Assembly: GCA_964400355.1 (NCBI GenBank)
Contig: CAYNTO010000001.1
Location: 310,001 to 374,000, forward strand
Source: JACKAL01 sp964400355
Lineage (GTDB): Bacteria; Bdellovibrionota; Bdellovibrionia; Bdellovibrionales; JAGQZY01
Length of the DNA: 64,000 nt
Direction of reading: 5' to 3'
Every line of letters starts with the position of its first letter. Within the stretch, counting starts at the first letter, position 1. Of this stretch, positions 60,199 to 64,000 are shown piece after piece. Under the pieces are notes generated by a model that searched no databases, was not told the DNA's origin, and saw only the letters and a program-made list of their open reading frames with translations. The position numbers were made by a program, and so were the translations under genes.

Positions 60199-63100
60199 TT
60201 AGGCCTCGTCGTGTTCCTGAGTGACCAACCGACGGCCGACGTTTCTCAGCAACCATTCACGCAGGCGCTCCATGTAGGAGTACACGGCAGGGGTTACAAT
60301 CAGGGTCAAGAATGTGGAACTCACCACTCCACCAATCACCGCAACACCCAACGATGTTCTTTGATTCGAAACTTCGTTTAGACCGTAGGCAACTGGAGCC
60401 ATACCAGCGATGAGCGCAAAGCTCGTCATGAGGATCGGGCGCAATCGCACCTTACTGCCCTCGATGATAGCAGTGGTTAGATCCTTACCTTCGGCGGAAA
60501 GATGCTGAATGTAATCAATCAATATGATGGAATTCTTGGTCGCAAGTCCCATGAGCATAATACACCCGATCATCGAGTACAAATCGAGCGATTTGTCGCC
60601 GATATATAGAGCAAAGAATGCTCCACACGCTGCAAGCGGGATCACCATCATAATTGTGATGGGTTTAAAGAACGATTCATACAAAGAGGACAACACTAGG
60701 TAAATAAATATAAGACCTAAAAACATGGCTGTGATCATACTGCTCACAAGCTCTTCAAAGTTCTCTGCCTGGCCGACAAAGCGATAAGAAACGCCAGGCG
60801 GCAGTTCGATATCACCGCCGGGGCCGATCCATTTACGCACGTCATCGATGGCGCCACCCATTCCAGGGCCCGTTGGAGCAATATCCGCATTCACAGAGAT
60901 ATAGCGGGCGCGATTTTCACGGTCGATGTTTGCCGGTCCTTCAGAACGCACACCCTCGGCTACGTTTGAAAGATTCACCAAACGATAGTTTAAGTTGGGC
61001 ACAAGGATGTCTTTGAACGAGGCCTCCAGATCACGCTGCCCGGGCTCCATACGTAAGCGGATATCGTACTCTAAACCATTTTCGCGGAAGACAGCTGGTG
61101 TTACACCCTCGACCTGCGCACGAAGCTCCATTCCTACCATCGGGCTGGTTACGCCGAGGCGCTGGCCTTTCTTTAAGTCCATGACTACTTGGAATTCGGG
61201 TTTGCCAGGGCGATAACTAATATCCACATCTTTTAAGGCGGGATGGGTTTTAAGACGTTCAAAGAGCTTGTTGGTAATCTCTTCGACCTGCTTCAAATCC
61301 TGTCCAGTGATATTGAGTGTGAATGGGCGCAAACCACCACCGACATAATCCACATCTTTTACTTTGGGATTCATTTCTTTATGATCTTTGAGTGCCTGAC
61401 GGATCTCTTCCTTAACATCGGAAGTACTTTTACTGCGTGTGCCGAATGGAGTGAGGGTTACAAAGAAACTAGATTTGTTCTTTTCTCCTTGGACCGTGCC
61501 CACTGTGAGGACAGTATTTACAACATTTTTATTATCGCGCAGAATTTTATCGATTTTTAAAGATTCATCACGCATTTTCTCCAAACTTGTTCCTGGGGCC
61601 ATATCTAGCGCTACGGAGAACTCACCAGAATCCTGAGGCGGGAGGAAGGTTTTGGGCACTTTCATAAGAGGCACGCAGCTAGAGGCAACGATAATGAGGG
61701 AACCAACAATCGCCACCCAGGCGCGCTTCAAAATCCAGGTAATAAAGCGGGCGTATTTTTCTTCGAGGTAGTCTTGCATGCGATTGAAGGCACGCACCGG
61801 AGTGCGCACGTAATAAAAGAATCCCTCGGTGGGCTCGGCACCATGCTTACCGCCAAAGTAGGCACTCATCATTGGTGCGTTTGAAAGAGCATCAAAGAGG
61901 CTGATAGCCATTACAAAACACACTGTCAAACCGAATTGTTTAAAGAACTGGCCGACGACACCGGAGAGAAAACCGATGGGCATGAACACTGCAATAATCG
62001 TGAGTGTCACTGCGACAACGGCGAGCATCACCTCTGTTGTTCCCTCAAGAGCTGCCTTTTTTGCGGACTTGCCCATTTCCATGTGACGGAAAATATTCTC
62101 CCGTACCACGATCGCATCATCGATCAGGAGACCCACAGCCAAACTAAAAGCAAGAAGGCTCATAATGTTTAGACTAAAGCCGGCGAACATCATTAGAGCT
62201 GCAGCACCAATTAATGAAACTGGAATTGCTACGCCTGTGATGAGAGTGGAGCGCATGCTTCCCAAGAAAAAGTACACTACAAGAATTGTTAAAACGACAC
62301 CGATGAGAATCGATTCGAAGACGTCTTCGACATTGAGTCCGATATAGCGGGCTTGGTTACTCACGATTTTGAGTTCGGGTGCGGCTTCCTTATACTGTTC
62401 GAGGAGTTCAGCGCCCACTTTGTCGATGCGCTTTTGAACCGCTTCTGCAACGGCAATCGTATTTGCTCCGGACTGCTTGTAGAGATTGAGAAGCAGCGTG
62501 GTCTCACCATTCCAATAAGTGTAAGTATTAGCATCTTCCAGGGTATCGGTGATTTTAGCCACCCGCTGAAGTGTGAGGGAGACATCGTTTCCTAAAAAGC
62601 TCACCGGCGCTTCCTTGATCTCTTGCACGGAGCGGAATTCACCCACCGTGCGGAAGACCATATCGATTCCGGAGTCCTCACGACTTACCGATCCCGAAGG
62701 AATATTTTGGCCCGCGGCTCCAAGTGCCTGAGCGATCATAGTTACCGATAACTGTGATTGAGCCAATTTTTTTCGATCCAGCTCCACATGCACTTCTCGC
62801 TTGCGGCCACCGATGACTTCCACAAGTCCCACGTTGCTCACTTGTTCAAACTTTGGACGAATCACTTGATCAGCGAGATCGAACAGCTGGCCCGGTTCCA
62901 TTTTTGCCTTGAGCGTGATCATCATGATAGGTTGATCGGCAGGGTCAATTCGACGAATCGTCGGCTCTTCCACATCGTCTGGCAATTTGCGCCGAGCGGA
63001 GCCCACTTTGTCGCGCACTTGTTGTTCGGCATATTTTACGTCTGTCTCCAGAGTGAATTCTGCGACAACGACCGCGACGCCTTCGTTGTTCACGGAACGC

Positions 63101-63339
63101 ACAGTTTTAAGACCGCTCAATGTGCCGATCTCTTCCTCGAGGGGCTTAGCCACTAAGAGTTCAACCTCTTTTGGACCCGCACCCGGATAGGGAACCGTGA
63201 CCGTAACTATCGGGAATGTCACATCTGGGAACAGATCTACGGGTAATTTTTTAAATGAAAAAAGTCCAACGACGAGCACGCACAAGATCACGCAGGTCAT
63301 GAACACGGGACGTTGAATGGAAAGTTTAGAAATATTCAT
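60199..63339 (-). CDS. RND-family efflux transporter (HAE1 type)
   Basis: A 1046-residue inner-membrane pump of the AcrB/MexB family. N-terminal span MNISKLSIQRPVFMTCVIL, large periplasmic loops, and about twelve spans. The proton-relay aspartates are in GLLIDDAIVVRENIF, and GYAGFSLN-type turns are present as AGFSLNIMSL. The length is standard for HAE1 pumps. It should export hydrophobic compounds using the proton gradient, with a TolC-like outer-membrane partner encoded immediately upstream (ATG overlap at 63339). The membrane-fusion partner is presumably beyond the window. Substrate unknown. Confidence 0.95.
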   Translation of the reverse strand: MNISKLSIQRPVFMTCVILCVLVVGLFSFKKLPVDLFPDVTFPIVTVTVPYPGAGPKEVELLVAKPLEEEIGTLSGLKTVRSVNNEGVAVVVAEFTLETDVKYAEQQVRDKVGSARRKLPDDVEEPTIRRIDPADQPIMMITLKAKMEPGQLFDLADQVIRPKFEQVSNVGLVEVIGGRKREVHVELDRKKLAQSQLSVTMIAQALGAAGQNIPSGSVSREDSGIDMVFRTVGEFRSVQEIKEAPVSFLGNDVSLTLQRVAKITDTLEDANTYTYWNGETTLLLNLYKQSGANTIAVAEAVQKRIDKVGAELLEQYKEAAPELKIVSNQARYIGLNVEDVFESILIGVVLTILVVYFFLGSMRSTLITGVAIPVSLIGAAALMMFAGFSLNIMSLLAFSLAVGLLIDDAIVVRENIFRHMEMGKSAKKAALEGTTEVMLAVVAVTLTIIAVFMPIGFLSGVVGQFFKQFGLTVCFVMAISLFDALSNAPMMSAYFGGKHGAEPTEGFFYYVRTPVRAFNRMQDYLEEKYARFITWILKRAWVAIVGSLIIVASSCVPLMKVPKTFLPPQDSGEFSVALDMAPGTSLEKMRDESLKIDKILRDNKNVVNTVLTVGTVQGEKNKSSFFVTLTPFGTRSKSTSDVKEEIRQALKDHKEMNPKVKDVDYVGGGLRPFTLNITGQDLKQVEEITNKLFERLKTHPALKDVDISYRPGKPEFQVVMDLKKGQRLGVTSPMVGMELRAQVEGVTPAVFRENGLEYDIRLRMEPGQRDLEASFKDILVPNLNYRLVNLSNVAEGVRSEGPANIDRENRARYISVNADIAPTGPGMGGAIDDVRKWIGPGGDIELPPGVSYRFVGQAENFEELVSSMITAMFLGLIFIYLVLSSLYESFFKPITIMMVIPLAACGAFFALYIGDKSLDLYSMIGCIMLMGLATKNSIILIDYIQHLSAEGKDLTTAIIEGSKVRLRPILMTSFALIAGMAPVAYGLNEVSNQRTSLGVAVIGGVVSSTFLTLIVTPAVYSYMERLREWLLRNVGRRLVTQEHDEA

Positions 63340-64000
63340 TATTGAGCTCCAAAGGTGTTCAAGAGATTGCGTACTTGAATAAGTCCCAGCTGCGCACGTG
63401 TGCGCTGGATCTGAGCTGATACTAAGTTCTGTTCAAATGTAAGAAGTTGGAAGGTCGTTGTTCTTCCGTTCGTCAGGCGCTTGCGCTCCTTGGAAAGAAG
63501 CGAGGTTTGCGAGGCCTCTATTTTTTTGGCCTTGTTGTAGATCTCTAACAGCTCCTTTTGCTGACTGGAGAGTTCGCGCCACATACGTGTCATTTTAAAT
63601 TCCGCATCGTTCGCAGCATCCATTGCAGCCTGCGCGTCCTTCGCTGCTGCTTTATAGAGTTTATTGTTTAAGCTCAGATTGAGCGGGAAGCTCACCTGAA
63701 TCCCGATGGCCCAGGACGGATGATTAAAATTCTTCACTTCGTCGTAGGCAATGTTAAATCGTGGGTCAAGACCATTTGAAGCGAGCGACCCAACTAGGTC
63801 AACTTTCGGCTTAAAACCAGATCTCTCAGAACGCGCTTTGTTCTCTTCGGCTTTGGCCATTTCTTTAAGGGCTAAGAAATCCTCGCGACCAAGTTTAAAG
63901 TCTTTAAGCGGAGCAGTTTGTCCCACGGTTTCAAGGTTGGGCATATCTTGCAAAGCTTCCACTTCGTCAGAATCTACGCCGCGCAAAGTGTTGAACAACC
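63339..64000 (-). CDS. TolC-family outer-membrane efflux protein (partial, 3' part)
   Basis: The last 219 or so codons of a TolC-family protein; the 5' end lies beyond the window. It shows TolC-type coiled-helix features such as DFLALKEMAKAEENKARSERSG, beta-strand VDLVGSLASNGLDPRF, SFPLNLSLNNKLYKAAAKDA and LTNGRTTTFQLLTFEQNLVSAQI. The stop overlaps the RND ATG by one base (ATGA-type). The pair forms a tripartite pump with an adaptor not seen here. Confidence 0.9.
   Translation of the reverse strand, partial: LFNTLRGVDSDEVEALQDMPNLETVGQTAPLKDFKLGREDFLALKEMAKAEENKARSERSGFKPKVDLVGSLASNGLDPRFNIAYDEVKNFNHPSWAIGIQVSFPLNLSLNNKLYKAAAKDAQAAMDAANDAEFKMTRMWRELSSQQKELLEIYNKAKKIEASQTSLLSKERKRLTNGRTTTFQLLTFEQNLVSAQIQRTRAQLGLIQVRNLLNTFGAQ

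Overview
The window comes from a motile, Gram-negative, diderm bacterium, most likely a member of the Bdellovibrionota (Bdellovibrio-like). The basis is gene content: a flagellar operon with a TPR protein and a receiver-less sigma-54 activator at its head, several short flagellins, a TRL-type lipoprotein, a long aromatic amino acid hydroxylase, a giant C25 (gingipain-like) protease with a MYXO-CTERM-like tail, and LPS heptose synthesis. No rRNA, tRNA, CRISPR array, transposase or prophage was seen.

Layout. 1-6754 (minus): a partial glycosyltransferase-like gene at the left edge, a TrmJ-type RNA methyltransferase, aromatic amino acid hydroxylase, hldD, a membrane protein, an ATP-grasp-like protein and a 2-Cys peroxiredoxin. 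6926-8942 (plus): exonuclease III, a secreted SH3 protein and a DksA-like protein that has lost most of its zinc cysteines. 8998-9535: a pair of REP-like palindromes in inverted orientation. 9534-24546 (minus): YkgJ, a DUF481 outer-membrane protein, agmatinase, a 2473-residue C25 protease, a small beta-barrel-like protein, arginine decarboxylase and leucyl-tRNA synthetase. A 38-bp inverted repeat (24670-24812) lies in the leuS/diguanylate cyclase divergent gap. 24920-34140 (mostly plus): a REC-GGDEF diguanylate cyclase, argS, a glycosyltransferase, a PilZ protein, trmO, rnr and an AarF/UbiB kinase whose start is embedded in rnr.

34273-52432 is the motility region. Two flagellin genes flank a peptidoglycan amidase and a TRL lipoprotein. 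Next comes a long co-directional operon: TPR protein, sigma-54 activator, flgB, flgC, fliE, fliF, fliG, fliH, fliI, fliJ, a MotE-like protein, fliK, flgD, flgE. By eye, both flagellins carry sigma-28-like promoters, while the amidase and the operon head carry sigma-54-like GG-N10-GC sites. This suggests a hierarchy in which sigma-54 and its activator build basal body and hook, and sigma-28 then drives filament genes.

52619-60049 holds exported and stress genes: a cysteine-rich repeat protein, a mono-haem cytochrome / Tat-exported phosphoesterase / di-haem peroxidase operon, a DUF442-type phosphatase-like protein, a histone-tail-like hemerythrin, a small basic protein and an SDR oxidoreductase. 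60199-64000 holds an RND pump and the 3' part of its TolC partner.

The least explained items are the C25 protein, the 38-bp inverted-repeat element, the cysteine-rich repeat protein, the Lys/Ala-tailed hemerythrin and the amidase/lipoprotein pair between flagellins. All functions are inferred from reading motifs and context; no database search was run.
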